From Tenacibaculum caenipelagi (GTDB lineage: Bacteria > Bacteroidota > Bacteroidia > Flavobacteriales > Flavobacteriaceae): a DNA stretch of 64,000 nucleotides. Positions 26,709 through 36,351 of this stretch are shown here, one piece after another (positions within the stretch are counted from its first letter, which is position 1; each line of letters starts with the position of its first letter). The stretch covers positions 124,001 to 188,000 of the forward strand of contig NZ_SNYH01000003.1 of NCBI RefSeq assembly GCF_004363005.1, read 5' to 3'. Made by a program: the position numbers and the translations under genes. The notes under the pieces were generated by a model. That model made no database searches. It was given only the letters and a program-made list of their open reading frames with translations, and had not been told where the DNA came from.

Positions 26709-28340
26709 TTAAACCACTTCAGCTACTTCTTCCACAATCTCATTCTTTTTTGAAGAAGCTTCAAATTGATTAGAGGTATTCTTTTCTCCTCCTGCCTTTA
26801 ATGCTTTTTCTCCTGCAAAAAACGTTTTGTGATCGTCTCCTAAATCAGACCCAGCCATTCGTTGGTGTTTTACGCACGATACACCTTTTCTAATTTCTTG
26901 TCTTTGCACACCTTTTACATAAGCTAACATACCTTCTTTTCCAAAATAACCTTCGGTTAAATCGTTCATATGTAATGCCGTTGTATGATAGGTTGGCAAC
27001 GTAATTAAATGATGGAAAATCCCTGCTTCTCTTGCTCCATCTATTTGGAAAGTGCGGATTTTCTCATCTGCCAACTGGCAAAGTTCTGAACCATCATACT
27101 TGACATCCATTAAATTATTTCTGTCATACATTGAAACATCATATCCTTGTATTACCATTTCATCATATACTTGGTTACGGAAATTCAATGTCCAATTAAA
27201 CGATGGAGAGTTATTGTACACCAACTTCGCATTAGGAACCACAGCTCTTACTCTATTTACCATATGAGCAATTTGCTTCACATGAGGTGTTGGAGTTTCA
27301 ATCCATAATAAATCTGCCCCATTTTGTAAACTTGTAATACAATCTAGCACTACCCTATCAATATTTGTTCCTTCTCTAAACTTATATAGTCCATTAGCCA
27401 AACGTACAGGGCGTACTAATTTTCCATCACGTTTTAACAACACGTCATCTTCTCTTGCTTCGTCAATAGTAATTTCTTCAGCTTCAACAAATGCTAAATA
27501 CTGAGAAGCTAAATCTCCTGGTTCTTGGCTCACAGGTAACTTTTGAGTTAAACTCGCTCCTTCCGAATCGGTTCTAGCTACAATAACTCCATCTTCTACA
27601 CCTAACTCTAAAAAAGCATATCGAATGGCATTTAATTTTGCAATAAAATCCTCATGTGGTACCGTTACTTTTCCGTCTTGATGTCCACACTGTTTAGCAT
27701 CTGAAACTTGATTTTCTATCTGAATAGCACAAGCACCAGCTTGAATCATTTTTTTTGCTAATAAATATGTTGCTTCTTCATTTCCGAAACCAGCATCTAT
27801 ATCTGCTATGATAGGTACGATATGCGTCTCAAAATTATCTATTTGATCTTGTACATCTTCTCCTTTTTCTAACCTTCTAAACAAATCATTCAATTCAACT
27901 GCATCTGCTTGACGTAAAAAATCATAAATTTCTTCTATTAAAGCTGGAACTGCTGTTTTTTCATGCATTGATTGGTCTGGTAACGGTCCAAATTCTGAAC
28001 GCAATGCAGCAATCATCCATCCCGAAAGATATAAATAACGTTTACTTGTGGTTTTGTGATGTTTTTTTACAGCAATCATTTTTTGCTGTGCTACAAACCC
28101 ATGCCAACACCCTAACGATTGTGTATAGTTAGACGAGTCCTCATCATAATCAGCCATATCTTTTCGCATAATAGCCGCAGTATATCTTGCGATATCTAAA
28201 CCTGTTTTAAAACGATTTTGCGCTACCATTCTAGCAGCATTTTCTGGAGAAATCGAATTCCAAGTATTTCCGAACTTTTTCTTTAATTCTTGTACAGTTT
28301 GTAAAGCTGAACTATAATTAGCGTGTGCTAAATTTTTCAT
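26709..28340 (-). CDS. aceA: Isocitrate lyase
   Basis: 543 aa, the longer bacterial form. Cleaves isocitrate to glyoxylate and succinate for the glyoxylate shunt. Active-site loop SDAKQCGHQDGK (~206-217) has the catalytic Cys in a KQCGH variant of KKCGH; VPIIADIDAGFGNEEATY (~175-192) binds Mg2+. Second gene of the aceBA operon. The C-terminal ~25 residues are a charged extension. Confidence 0.96.
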   Translation of the reverse strand: MKNLAHANYSSALQTVQELKKKFGNTWNSISPENAARMVAQNRFKTGLDIARYTAAIMRKDMADYDEDSSNYTQSLGCWHGFVAQQKMIAVKKHHKTTSKRYLYLSGWMIAALRSEFGPLPDQSMHEKTAVPALIEEIYDFLRQADAVELNDLFRRLEKGEDVQDQIDNFETHIVPIIADIDAGFGNEEATYLLAKKMIQAGACAIQIENQVSDAKQCGHQDGKVTVPHEDFIAKLNAIRYAFLELGVEDGVIVARTDSEGASLTQKLPVSQEPGDLASQYLAFVEAEEITIDEAREDDVLLKRDGKLVRPVRLANGLYKFREGTNIDRVVLDCITSLQNGADLLWIETPTPHVKQIAHMVNRVRAVVPNAKLVYNNSPSFNWTLNFRNQVYDEMVIQGYDVSMYDRNNLMDVKYDGSELCQLADEKIRTFQIDGAREAGIFHHLITLPTYHTTALHMNDLTEGYFGKEGMLAYVKGVQRQEIRKGVSCVKHQRMAGSDLGDDHKTFFAGEKALKAGGEKNTSNQFEASSKKNEIVEEVAEVV

Positions 28341-28382
28341 AATTTTGTAATTGATAAGGTTATTAATTTATATTGATAGCTT

Positions 28383-28424
28383 GCCCTTTTAAATGTTGCC
28401 GCATTTTTAAGGGCTTTTTTTTTT
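28383..28424 (+). terminator. Plus-strand terminator-like hairpin in the aceB-aceA gap
   Basis: GCCCTT-TT-AAATG / CATTT-TT-AAGGGC stem with a TT/TT bubble, followed by ten T on the plus strand. Both flanking genes are on the minus strand, so it terminates no known gene. It could end an antisense RNA starting near a TAATTTTG box at 28340-28347, or act on the minus strand as an intercistronic hairpin. Confidence 0.55.
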
Positions 28425-28519
28425 CGATAATCGAGATTTAATTATTTCGATTTTAGTCTTTAATTTAAAATGTTTTTCGCTATAAGTATCTTCTAGACTT
28501 ATACCAAAAATAGCTTACT

Positions 28520-30115
28520 CTAAAAATATTGATAAGCCGGTAAGGTTAAGAATTCTTCAAATTCTTCTGACAATACTAAACTGTCAAATAATTCTATGGC
28601 CTTATTAAACCTTCCGTTCGCAAATCTATCTGCTCCTAAAAGGTTTTTAATTTTTTGAATTTCTTCTTTTTTGAATTGCTCATACATCCCTTTAGTAAAT
28701 GTTCTACCATCTTCTAACAATTCATTTTTTTGTAACCATAGCCATACCTGTGTTCTAGAAATTTCGGCAGTCGCTGCATCTTCCATTAAATTATACAAAG
28801 CAGCTGCCCCTTGTCCCATCAACCAAGATTCTATATACAAAATCCCTACATTGATATTTTCTCTAATCCCTTCTTCTGTGATAGTTCCCTGTGGTTGTTG
28901 CACCAAAGCTTCTTCTGTTATATCTACATCTTCTCTTAGCTTATCAATTTGATTTGATGTTTTCATATGTGCATCAAACACTTCCATCGCTAGTGATACC
29001 AATCCTGGATGTGCTACCCAAGTTCCATCATGACCATTCAACACTTCTCTTTCTTTTCCTTTTCTCACCTTATCAAAAGCTAATTTATTTGCCACTTCAT
29101 CATTTTTTACAGGGATTTGAGCAGCCATTCCCCCTACTGCATGTACTCTACGTTTATGACAGGTTTGGATAACACGTAACGAATAGGCTTCCATAAATGG
29201 AGTTTCCATAGTTATTTGTGCTCGGTTTGGTACAAAAAAATTGGAGTGATTTCTAAACTTTTTAATGTATGAAAAAATATAATCCCAACGTCCGCAGTTT
29301 AAACCTGCCATATGATTTCTTAATTCATAAATGATTTCGTCTAACTGAAAACTTGCTGTAATCGTTTCAATTAATACCGTTGCTTTTATTGTTTTTTGAG
29401 GTACCTCTAAATAATCTTGTGCAAACACGAAGACGTCATTCCACCAACGAGCTTCTTTATAGTGCTCTAATTTTGGTAAATAAAAATAAGTAGCACTTCC
29501 CTGCTCAAATAATGCTTTTATGTTATGAAAAAAGAACAAACCAAAATCTACTAGAGAACCTGACATTTCTATGCCATCAATCAACAAATGTTTTTCATTT
29601 AGATGTAGCCCTCTTGGACGCACTAGTAAAGTAGCTATGTTCTCATTCAATTGATACGTTTTATCTTTTAAAGCATTATAAAATGAAATCGTTTTGTTAA
29701 CTGCATCTCTTAAATTTACTTGTCCATCTAAAATATTTTGAATTGTAGGTGCATTGCTATCTTCAAAATCGGCCATAAACATTTTTGCTCCAGAATTTAG
29801 AGCATTGATAACCATTTTTCGTTCAACAGGTCCCGTAATTTCTACTCTTCTGTCTAATAAATCACTAGGCAATTCTGCACAAACCCAATCACTTTCTCTT
29901 ATTTCTCTAGTTTCTCGAGGAAAAGAAGGAAGATTGCCTGCATCAAAATAAGCTTGTTCTATTTCTCTTTCTTCTAATAATTGAAGTCTTTGATTATTAA
30001 ATTTTTTATGCAGTTGTACCAAAAATGTTTTTGCTTTTTCAGTCAAAACACTTTTATACTTGATTTCATCAAAACCTACACATTGAATTTCTTTAACTAA
30101 AACATCTTGATTCAT
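28520..30115 (-). CDS. aceB: Malate synthase A
   Basis: 531 aa, family-typical for isoform A. Condenses glyoxylate with acetyl-CoA to malate. TIM-barrel motifs LLVRPRGLHLNEKH (~157-170) with the catalytic Arg, and the acetyl-CoA/Mg region GRWDYIFSYIKK (~272-283); NGHDGTWVAHPGLV (~364-377) is a signature. First gene of the aceBA operon; divergent from the RamB-type regulator across a 152-bp control region. Confidence 0.96.
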   Translation of the reverse strand: MNQDVLVKEIQCVGFDEIKYKSVLTEKAKTFLVQLHKKFNNQRLQLLEEREIEQAYFDAGNLPSFPRETREIRESDWVCAELPSDLLDRRVEITGPVERKMVINALNSGAKMFMADFEDSNAPTIQNILDGQVNLRDAVNKTISFYNALKDKTYQLNENIATLLVRPRGLHLNEKHLLIDGIEMSGSLVDFGLFFFHNIKALFEQGSATYFYLPKLEHYKEARWWNDVFVFAQDYLEVPQKTIKATVLIETITASFQLDEIIYELRNHMAGLNCGRWDYIFSYIKKFRNHSNFFVPNRAQITMETPFMEAYSLRVIQTCHKRRVHAVGGMAAQIPVKNDEVANKLAFDKVRKGKEREVLNGHDGTWVAHPGLVSLAMEVFDAHMKTSNQIDKLREDVDITEEALVQQPQGTITEEGIRENINVGILYIESWLMGQGAAALYNLMEDAATAEISRTQVWLWLQKNELLEDGRTFTKGMYEQFKKEEIQKIKNLLGADRFANGRFNKAIELFDSLVLSEEFEEFLTLPAYQYF

Positions 30116-30174
30116 ACTATTTTATTTTTTATTGATTGACATTTCAATATTAAAAAAAAGAACTCAAACAAAAA

Positions 30175-30240
30175 AGCGAACGTTCGCTAAAAATATAAAA
30201 TTTACTAATTTTTATTAATTCGCTAATTTTTATACCTTTG
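30175..30240. promoter_or_regulatory. Control region of the glyoxylate operon and its regulator
   Basis: Contains a perfect 14-bp palindrome AGCGAACGTTCGCT (30175-30188), then related half-sites: TTCGCTAAAAAT (30183), TTTACTAATTTTTA (~30200) and TTCGCTAATTTTTA (~30218). TACCTTTG at 30233-30240 is a good -7 box for the regulator. The repeats overlap the likely promoter spacer, fitting autoregulation plus control of aceB. Confidence 0.6.
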
Positions 30241-30267
30241 AATTACGAATCTTTTAATAAAAACACT

Positions 30268-31746
30268 TTGGAAGAAGAATACATCAGACTTGTTTTTGGT
30301 TTAAAACTTAAACAAATACGAAATGATAAAAACCTATCACTCTTTGGATTAGCCAAACTAACAGGCTTATCAAAATCGTATTTAAATGAAATTGAAAAGG
30401 GTAAAAAATACCCAAAAACAGACAAAATCGTCATCCTTTCTGAGAAGCTAGAAGTACCCTACGACCATTTGGTATCCTTAAAGCTTGATAAAAATTTAGC
30501 TCCTATAGGTGAGATTTTACAGTCAAAAATTTTAAAAGAAATCCCTTTAGACTTATTTGGTATTCAAGAAAACAATTTAATAGATATTATTGCAAATGCT
30601 CCAGCCAAAGTAAATGCGTTTATCAGTACTATTATTAAAATTGCTCAAAATTACAATCTAACAAGAGAGAGCTTTTTTCTTGCAGCCTTACGTTCTTATC
30701 AAGAAGCTCACAATAATTACTTTGAAGACATAGAGAGTAAAGTAATCGAATTTGCTAAAGCCTATCATATAAGATTAGACAAACCTATTAACTCAAAAGA
30801 TTTAGAAGATATTTTGGTTGAAGAATATGGTTATACTATTAATACCGAAGAATTATCTCAACATCAAAAGCTATCTGAACTAAGAAACATTTTTATTCCA
30901 AAAACAAAGACTCTTTTATTATATAACGATATAAATGAAGCCCAAAAAACATTCATTTATGCAAAAGAACTAGCATATAACTACCTAGAAATTGAAAATC
31001 GTCTGTATACTTTTCCTTGGATAAAATTTGAAAGCTTCGATCAGGTATTGAATAATTTTATAGCCTCTTATTTTGCAGGTGCATTGATTATCCCTAAAGA
31101 CGATTTAATTCAAAAACTAACACAACTATTCTCTTTACAAACATGGCAACCGTTACAACTGCATAAAATTATTAGAAGCTACAATTGTTCAGATGAAACT
31201 TTTTATCAGCGATTAACCAACATTTTACCCAGACATTTCAACATTAAAAACTTGTTCTTTTTGCGCTTTACACATAAAGAGAACTCACCTTTATTTAGAC
31301 TTTCAAAAGAATTACATATAACGCAACAGCAATCTCCGCATGCAAATCGCAATAACGAACATTATTGCAGAAGGTGGATTGCTATTAAAACTATTCAAGA
31401 TTTAGAAACTTCCAAAGAAAAAAAATCTGCCTACGGAATTCAAATATCGTCTTACGAAAACTCAGACAATGAATATCTAGTATTATCTGCAGCTACAGCT
31501 GATCCTTTTAAAGAAAACATTAATCGAAGTGTAAGTATCGGTATGTTGCTTTCTCCTCACTTAAAACGAAAACTAGAGTTTTTTAACGAAGATACTTTCA
31601 CTAAAAGAATAGTAGGTATTACCTGTGAAACTTGTGCTGTACAAAACTGTAAAGAACGTGTAGCTGAACCTTCTGTTCTAATAAAACAATCAAGAAACAA
31701 AGAAATAGAAAAAATCGTAGAAAACATCATTCAATCACATACCTAA
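30268..31746 (+). CDS. XRE-family regulator of the ScfR/RamB type
   Basis: 492 aa from TTG at 30268 (MEEEYIRLVFGLK-type N terminus); the open frame extends to a TTG at 30238 but that codon lies in the -7 box. There is no ATG before the HTH. HTH_3 domain LKLKQIRNDKNLSLFGLAKL...LSKSYLNEIEKGKKYPK (~12-55), a central ImmA/IrrE-like region, and a C-terminal DUF2083-type domain with CETCAVQNC (C-x2-C-x4-C). RamB of Corynebacterium, with this architecture, regulates aceA/aceB; the divergent location here supports the same role. Confidence 0.85.
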   Translation: MEEEYIRLVFGLKLKQIRNDKNLSLFGLAKLTGLSKSYLNEIEKGKKYPKTDKIVILSEKLEVPYDHLVSLKLDKNLAPIGEILQSKILKEIPLDLFGIQENNLIDIIANAPAKVNAFISTIIKIAQNYNLTRESFFLAALRSYQEAHNNYFEDIESKVIEFAKAYHIRLDKPINSKDLEDILVEEYGYTINTEELSQHQKLSELRNIFIPKTKTLLLYNDINEAQKTFIYAKELAYNYLEIENRLYTFPWIKFESFDQVLNNFIASYFAGALIIPKDDLIQKLTQLFSLQTWQPLQLHKIIRSYNCSDETFYQRLTNILPRHFNIKNLFFLRFTHKENSPLFRLSKELHITQQQSPHANRNNEHYCRRWIAIKTIQDLETSKEKKSAYGIQISSYENSDNEYLVLSAATADPFKENINRSVSIGMLLSPHLKRKLEFFNEDTFTKRIVGITCETCAVQNCKERVAEPSVLIKQSRNKEIEKIVENIIQSHT

Positions 31747-31804
31747 ACACCTTGTTTTATACACTGTTTTTCTTATTTTAGCACTCGCAAACAAATAACT
31801 TACC

Positions 31805-33448
31805 ATGGATCTTAACTTCAATAAAAACGAAGACCACAACAAACTTTTAGCATCAGATTTACGTCAACGCCTAGCCAAAGTAAAATTAGGAGGTGGACAA
31901 AAACGTATTGATAAACATCACGAAAAAGGAAAAATGACTGCTCGTGAACGTATTGACTACTTACTAGACAAAAAATCAAAGTCTATTGAAATAGCTGCTT
32001 TTGCAGGTGAAGATATGTACAAAGAACACGGTGGGTGTCCTTCAGGAGGTGTTGTTGTTAAAATGGGATATGTAAGTGGTAAGCAATGTATTGTTGTTGC
32101 TAATGATGCTACCGTAAAAGCTGGTGCTTGGTTTCCTATCACCGGTAAAAAAAACTTAAGAGCTCAAGAAATAGCAATTGAAAATAAACTACCTATTATT
32201 TATTTGGTAGATTCTGCTGGTGTATACTTACCTATGCAAGATGAAATTTTCCCTGACAAAGAACATTTTGGAAGAATTTTCAGAAACAATGCAGTAATGA
32301 GCAGTATGGGAATTACGCAAATAGCTGCAGTTATGGGAAGCTGTGTTGCTGGTGGTGCTTACTTACCAATTATGAGTGATGAAGCTTTAATTGTAGATAA
32401 AACAGGTAGTATTTTCTTAGCAGGAAGTTATTTAGTTAAAGCTGCTATTGGAGAGACAATTGATAATGAAACTTTAGGTGGTGCAACCACACATTGTGAA
32501 GTATCGGGAGTTACCGATTATAAAGCAAAAGATGATAAAGATGCTTTAGATACCATTAAAAACTTAATGGATAAAATTGGAGATTACGACAAAGCTGGCT
32601 TCAACCGCAAAGAAACATTTCCTCCAAAAGAGAATGAAGATGATATTTTCGGTATTTTACCGAAAGCTCGTAACGAGCAATATGACATGATGGAAATTAT
32701 CAAACGTTTAGTTGATAATTCAGAGTTTGAAGAATACAAAGCAGGCTATGGTCAAACCATTATTACCGGATATGCTCGTATTGATGGATGGGCTGTGGGT
32801 ATTGTTGCTAACCAACGTAAAATTGTAAAATCGAAAGGAGCAAAAACGAAACCTAGTGAAATGCAGTTTGGTGGAGTAATTTATAATGATTCTGCTGATA
32901 AAGCTACACGATTCATTGCCAACTGTAACCAAAAGAAAATCCCGTTAGTCTTCTTACAAGATGTTACCGGATTTATGGTAGGAAGTAAATCAGAACACAG
33001 CGGAATAATTAAAGACGGGGCTAAAATGGTAAATGCCGTGAGTAACTCTGTAGTTCCTAAATTCACTGTTGTTATTGGTAATTCTTACGGAGCAGGAAAT
33101 TACGCGATGTGTGGTAAAGCATATGACCCTCGTTTAATTGTTGCGTGGCCTAGTGCAGAATTAGCAGTAATGAGTGGTGCATCTGCAGCAAAAGTATTAT
33201 TGCAAATTGAAACTGCTGCTTTAAAGAATAAAGGAGAGAAAATTACTCCTGAAAAAGAAGCTGAGTTATTCGATAAAATAAAATCGAGATACGACAATCA
33301 AATATCTCCTTATTATGCAGCTGCAAGAATATGGACCGATGCTATTATTAACCCATTAGACACCAGAACTTGGATTTCTATGGGAATAGAAGCAGCAAAC
33401 CACGCTCCTATTGAAAAGCAATTTAATTTAGGAGTTTTACAAGTTTAA
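31805..33448 (+). CDS. Acyl-CoA carboxylase beta (carboxyltransferase) subunit
   Basis: 547 aa. Moves the carboxyl group from biotin to an acyl-CoA (propionyl- or methylcrotonyl-CoA type). Crotonase-like N- and C-carboxyltransferase halves: GCVAGGAYLPIMSDE (~182-196) and GNSYGAGNYAMCGKAYDPR (~423-441) form the oxyanion holes. No alpha/biotin subunit gene lies nearby. Substrate not decided. Preceded by the regulator gene by 58 bp. Confidence 0.93.
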   Translation: MDLNFNKNEDHNKLLASDLRQRLAKVKLGGGQKRIDKHHEKGKMTARERIDYLLDKKSKSIEIAAFAGEDMYKEHGGCPSGGVVVKMGYVSGKQCIVVANDATVKAGAWFPITGKKNLRAQEIAIENKLPIIYLVDSAGVYLPMQDEIFPDKEHFGRIFRNNAVMSSMGITQIAAVMGSCVAGGAYLPIMSDEALIVDKTGSIFLAGSYLVKAAIGETIDNETLGGATTHCEVSGVTDYKAKDDKDALDTIKNLMDKIGDYDKAGFNRKETFPPKENEDDIFGILPKARNEQYDMMEIIKRLVDNSEFEEYKAGYGQTIITGYARIDGWAVGIVANQRKIVKSKGAKTKPSEMQFGGVIYNDSADKATRFIANCNQKKIPLVFLQDVTGFMVGSKSEHSGIIKDGAKMVNAVSNSVVPKFTVVIGNSYGAGNYAMCGKAYDPRLIVAWPSAELAVMSGASAAKVLLQIETAALKNKGEKITPEKEAELFDKIKSRYDNQISPYYAAARIWTDAIINPLDTRTWISMGIEAANHAPIEKQFNLGVLQV

Positions 33449-33462
33449 AGCACAAAAACAGC

Positions 33463-35454
33463 ATGAAAAGAAAAGTATTTTGGGCTATTATTGCCCTTAT
33501 AATTGGCTTTGTCATCTATCAAGTTTATATTTTTACTTTATCTGAAAATGATAATATTAAATCTATTTACTTAGTTCCTGATGATGCTGTTTTTATAGTT
33601 GATACTGAAAGACCTATTGACACTTGGGATGAAATAAGTTCAAGTGAAATCTGGACACACCTTCAAACAAATCAACAAATCAATAAACTATCTGAAGGTC
33701 TAAATAACTTAGACGAAACCTTTAAAGCAAAAAAAGAAATTATTGACTTTATTGGGGAGCGTAATCTAGTTATTTCTGTACACGTATTCAGTACCAAAAG
33801 ATATGGGTTGTTATATATAGCTGATTTACAAAAACTCTCCAAGCTTATTTTCTTAAAAAGAGCTATAAGTAAGTTAGCGGAAGATGATTACAAAGTAACC
33901 AAACGAGTATATAAAGAACATGAAATTATTGAACTGTACAATAAAGAAACGCGAGAAACTTTACACCTTTCCTTTATTAAAAATCAGTTTGTAGCTTCAT
34001 ATACTCACCTTTTAGTTGAAAAATCAATTGACCAATACTTAAATCCAGTTATTGGACGTGATATAAACTTTTTAGAAATTAAAAAGAAAACAGATACCGA
34101 TGGCTTTTTTAATATTTATCTACAACATAAATATCTAAAAGACTTCTTAAGTTGTTTTACCAATTCTAGTAATTTAGACCTCTTAAATAAAGAAGCATTT
34201 TTTTACACAGGTTTAGATATATCAATTAAAGAAGGTGTTATAGTTCAAGCCACTGGTTATACAAATGTTGATAGCAATTCACAAACCTACTTGAAAGTGT
34301 TACAAAAATCAGGTGTAGGTAAACGTAGTGTTGCCAAAATAGCTCCTAAAAACACTTCTTTATATCTCAGTTTTACTTTTGATGACTTTAAAACTTTTAA
34401 CCATAATTTAGAGACACTTCAACAAGAAAATCCAGCTGATTTTAAAATATATTCTGATCAATTAGCAATGGTTGAGGATAAATTAAACATTAATATTTCT
34501 GAACACATTTATAGTTGGATTGGTAGTGAAATAGCCCTAATTCACTTTAATACTGAACTCTCAAAAAACAAAAAAGATATAGCTGCCATTATTAAAGCTG
34601 ATGACATTGAAGACGCTAAAGAAAATCTTCAATTTGTTCTTTCTAAAATAAAAGAAAATACTCCTTTGAAATATAAACAAATCAATTATAGAGGATATCC
34701 TATCAATTTTTTTGATCTAAAAGGATTCTTTAAAATGCTAGCGGGAAATATGTTCTCTAAGATGGAGAAACCTTACTTTACAATAATTGATGATTTTGTA
34801 GTTTTTAGTACTAGTCCAAATACCATTAAAGAAATTATTAATAATCATTTAATAGGATACACACTTGAAAGTTCTGAAAATTTCGATGATTTTAACGATC
34901 TTTTTGAAAAAAAATCTAGTGTTTTTGCTTATATAAATACTCCTAACTCATACAAAGATCTTTTAAGTTTAGTTGACAATAAAACTCGACATCAACTTCA
35001 AAAGAACAAACCATACATTGCTTGTTTTTCTCAAATAGGTATGCAGCTTGTTGCTTCTGATGAGTTATTTGAAAGTAATATTTCTTTTGCTTTTGAAGAC
35101 CCTAAAAACATTGATATAAGCACCGAAAAAGAACAAAAACTAAGAGAAAAACTACTACAAGAGCTAATTCCTTATAAAGACTCTACAAATACTTTAAATT
35201 CATCAACTTTTTTTAACCTTCCTCCTATACATCCATCAGATTTAAGTGCTAAATCTTATAAAGAGTATTATGAAAATGGAACTTTAAAGCTTGAAGTTGA
35301 TTTAGATGATGGTTTAAAAGATGGAATCTATAAATCATATTACCAAAACGGAAATATAAAAGTTAAAGGACATTACAAAAATGATAAGCAGAGTGGAACA
35401 TGGAAAGCTTATGATGAACATAAAGGTAATGTAATTTTCAAAAAACATTTTTAA
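33463..35454 (+). CDS. Membrane-anchored protein with C-terminal MORN repeats
   Basis: 663 aa. One N-terminal membrane helix (VFWAIIALIIGFVIYQVYIF), then a ~550-residue periplasmic alpha/beta domain resembling DUF3352-type proteins (VPDDAVFIVDTERP near the start), then two to three MORN-type repeats (YYENGTLKLEV, YYQNGNIKVKGHY, SGTWKAYDEH, ~605-660). Function unknown. Starts 14 bp after the carboxylase gene, so probably co-transcribed. Confidence 0.75.
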   Translation: MKRKVFWAIIALIIGFVIYQVYIFTLSENDNIKSIYLVPDDAVFIVDTERPIDTWDEISSSEIWTHLQTNQQINKLSEGLNNLDETFKAKKEIIDFIGERNLVISVHVFSTKRYGLLYIADLQKLSKLIFLKRAISKLAEDDYKVTKRVYKEHEIIELYNKETRETLHLSFIKNQFVASYTHLLVEKSIDQYLNPVIGRDINFLEIKKKTDTDGFFNIYLQHKYLKDFLSCFTNSSNLDLLNKEAFFYTGLDISIKEGVIVQATGYTNVDSNSQTYLKVLQKSGVGKRSVAKIAPKNTSLYLSFTFDDFKTFNHNLETLQQENPADFKIYSDQLAMVEDKLNINISEHIYSWIGSEIALIHFNTELSKNKKDIAAIIKADDIEDAKENLQFVLSKIKENTPLKYKQINYRGYPINFFDLKGFFKMLAGNMFSKMEKPYFTIIDDFVVFSTSPNTIKEIINNHLIGYTLESSENFDDFNDLFEKKSSVFAYINTPNSYKDLLSLVDNKTRHQLQKNKPYIACFSQIGMQLVASDELFESNISFAFEDPKNIDISTEKEQKLREKLLQELIPYKDSTNTLNSSTFFNLPPIHPSDLSAKSYKEYYENGTLKLEVDLDDGLKDGIYKSYYQNGNIKVKGHYKNDKQSGTWKAYDEHKGNVIFKKHF

Positions 35455-35485
35455 TTGCAATATTTTATAGCATTGGTTACATTTG
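35455..35485 (+). promoter_or_regulatory. Sigma(ABfr) promoter of the yebC-family gene
   Basis: TTG at 35455-35457, 20-nt spacer, TACATTTG at 35478-35485: both elements match at good spacing. Lies 28 bp upstream of the ATG. Confidence 0.65.
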
Positions 35486-35512
35486 CCATGCAAAATTAAA
35501 AACAGAATACAC

Positions 35513-36235
35513 ATGGGAAGAGCATTCGAATTTAGGAAAGCAAGAAAGATGAAACGTTGGTCAGCTATGGCTAAAACCTTTACTCGTATTGGTAAAGATA
35601 TCGTCATGGCAGTTAAAGAAGGTGGTCCCAACCCCGAAACCAACTCTCGTTTACGTGTTGTAATTCAAAATGCGAAGGCCGCCAACATGCCGAAAGACAA
35701 CGTTGAGCGCGCCATTAAAAAAGCATCTGATAAAAATACCGAAAATTATAAAGAAGTATTGTTTGAAGGATATGCACCTCATGGAGTAGCTGTTTTAGTA
35801 GAAACTGCCACCAACAACAATAACCGTACAGTAGCTAATGTTCGTGCTGCTTTTAATAAGTGTAACGGAAACTTAGGCACTTCTGGTTCAGTTGCTTTTA
35901 TGTTTGACCATGTAGTTAACTTTAAAGTAAAGGAAGATTCTTTAGGAATGGATTTAGAAGAATTTGAAATGGAAATGATCGACTTTGAAGTTGAAGAAGT
36001 TTTTGCTGACGAAGAAGACAGTTCTATTATGCTTTATGCTCCATTTGAACAATTTGGTGCTATTCAAAAGTATTTAGAAGAAAACAATATTGAAATTCTT
36101 TCTTCAGAATTTGAACGTATTCCAACCACAACTACTGCTCTTTCTGACGAACAAAAAGAAGAAGTAAACAAACTTTTAGATAGACTTGAAGAAGATGACG
36201 ACGTAAACAACGTGTATCATTCGATGGAAGAATAA
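35513..36235 (+). CDS. YebC/PmpR-family protein
   Basis: 240 aa from ATG 35513 (MGRAFEFRKARK, the family-typical start); an in-frame upstream start at 35483 sits in the promoter. Contains the NMPKDNVERAIKKA motif and three-domain YebC layout. Members bind DNA or act on ribosomes to relieve polyproline stalling. It marks the chromosome side of the prophage boundary; its 3' end is intact. Confidence 0.93.
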   Translation: MGRAFEFRKARKMKRWSAMAKTFTRIGKDIVMAVKEGGPNPETNSRLRVVIQNAKAANMPKDNVERAIKKASDKNTENYKEVLFEGYAPHGVAVLVETATNNNNRTVANVRAAFNKCNGNLGTSGSVAFMFDHVVNFKVKEDSLGMDLEEFEMEMIDFEVEEVFADEEDSSIMLYAPFEQFGAIQKYLEENNIEILSSEFERIPTTTTALSDEQKEEVNKLLDRLEEDDDVNNVYHSMEE

Positions 36236-36261
36236 ACACTAATAAACATACAACTTACAAG

Positions 36262-36297
36262 CAAAAACCCCAGTTTTACTGAGGGTTTTTATTTTTT
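36262..36297 (+). terminator. Terminator after the yebC-family gene
   Basis: AAAAACCC(C)AGT-TTT-ACT(GA)GGGTTTTT followed by ATTTTTTA. Confidence 0.8.
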
Positions 36298-36306
36298 ATA
36301 ATTGTT

Positions 36307-36314
36307 TATATTTG
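36307..36314 (+). promoter_or_regulatory. -7 box of the integrase gene
   Basis: TATATTTG, 38 bp before the ATG; no TTG at -33 spacing. Same octamer as other prophage promoters in this window. Confidence 0.4.
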
Positions 36315-36351
36315 TTTATTATTTATTAATTTTTGAACTAATATTGAACAA

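Noticed and set aside
36298..36351. attL core
   Set aside because: Without the right prophage end no direct repeat can be matched, so no core is named.
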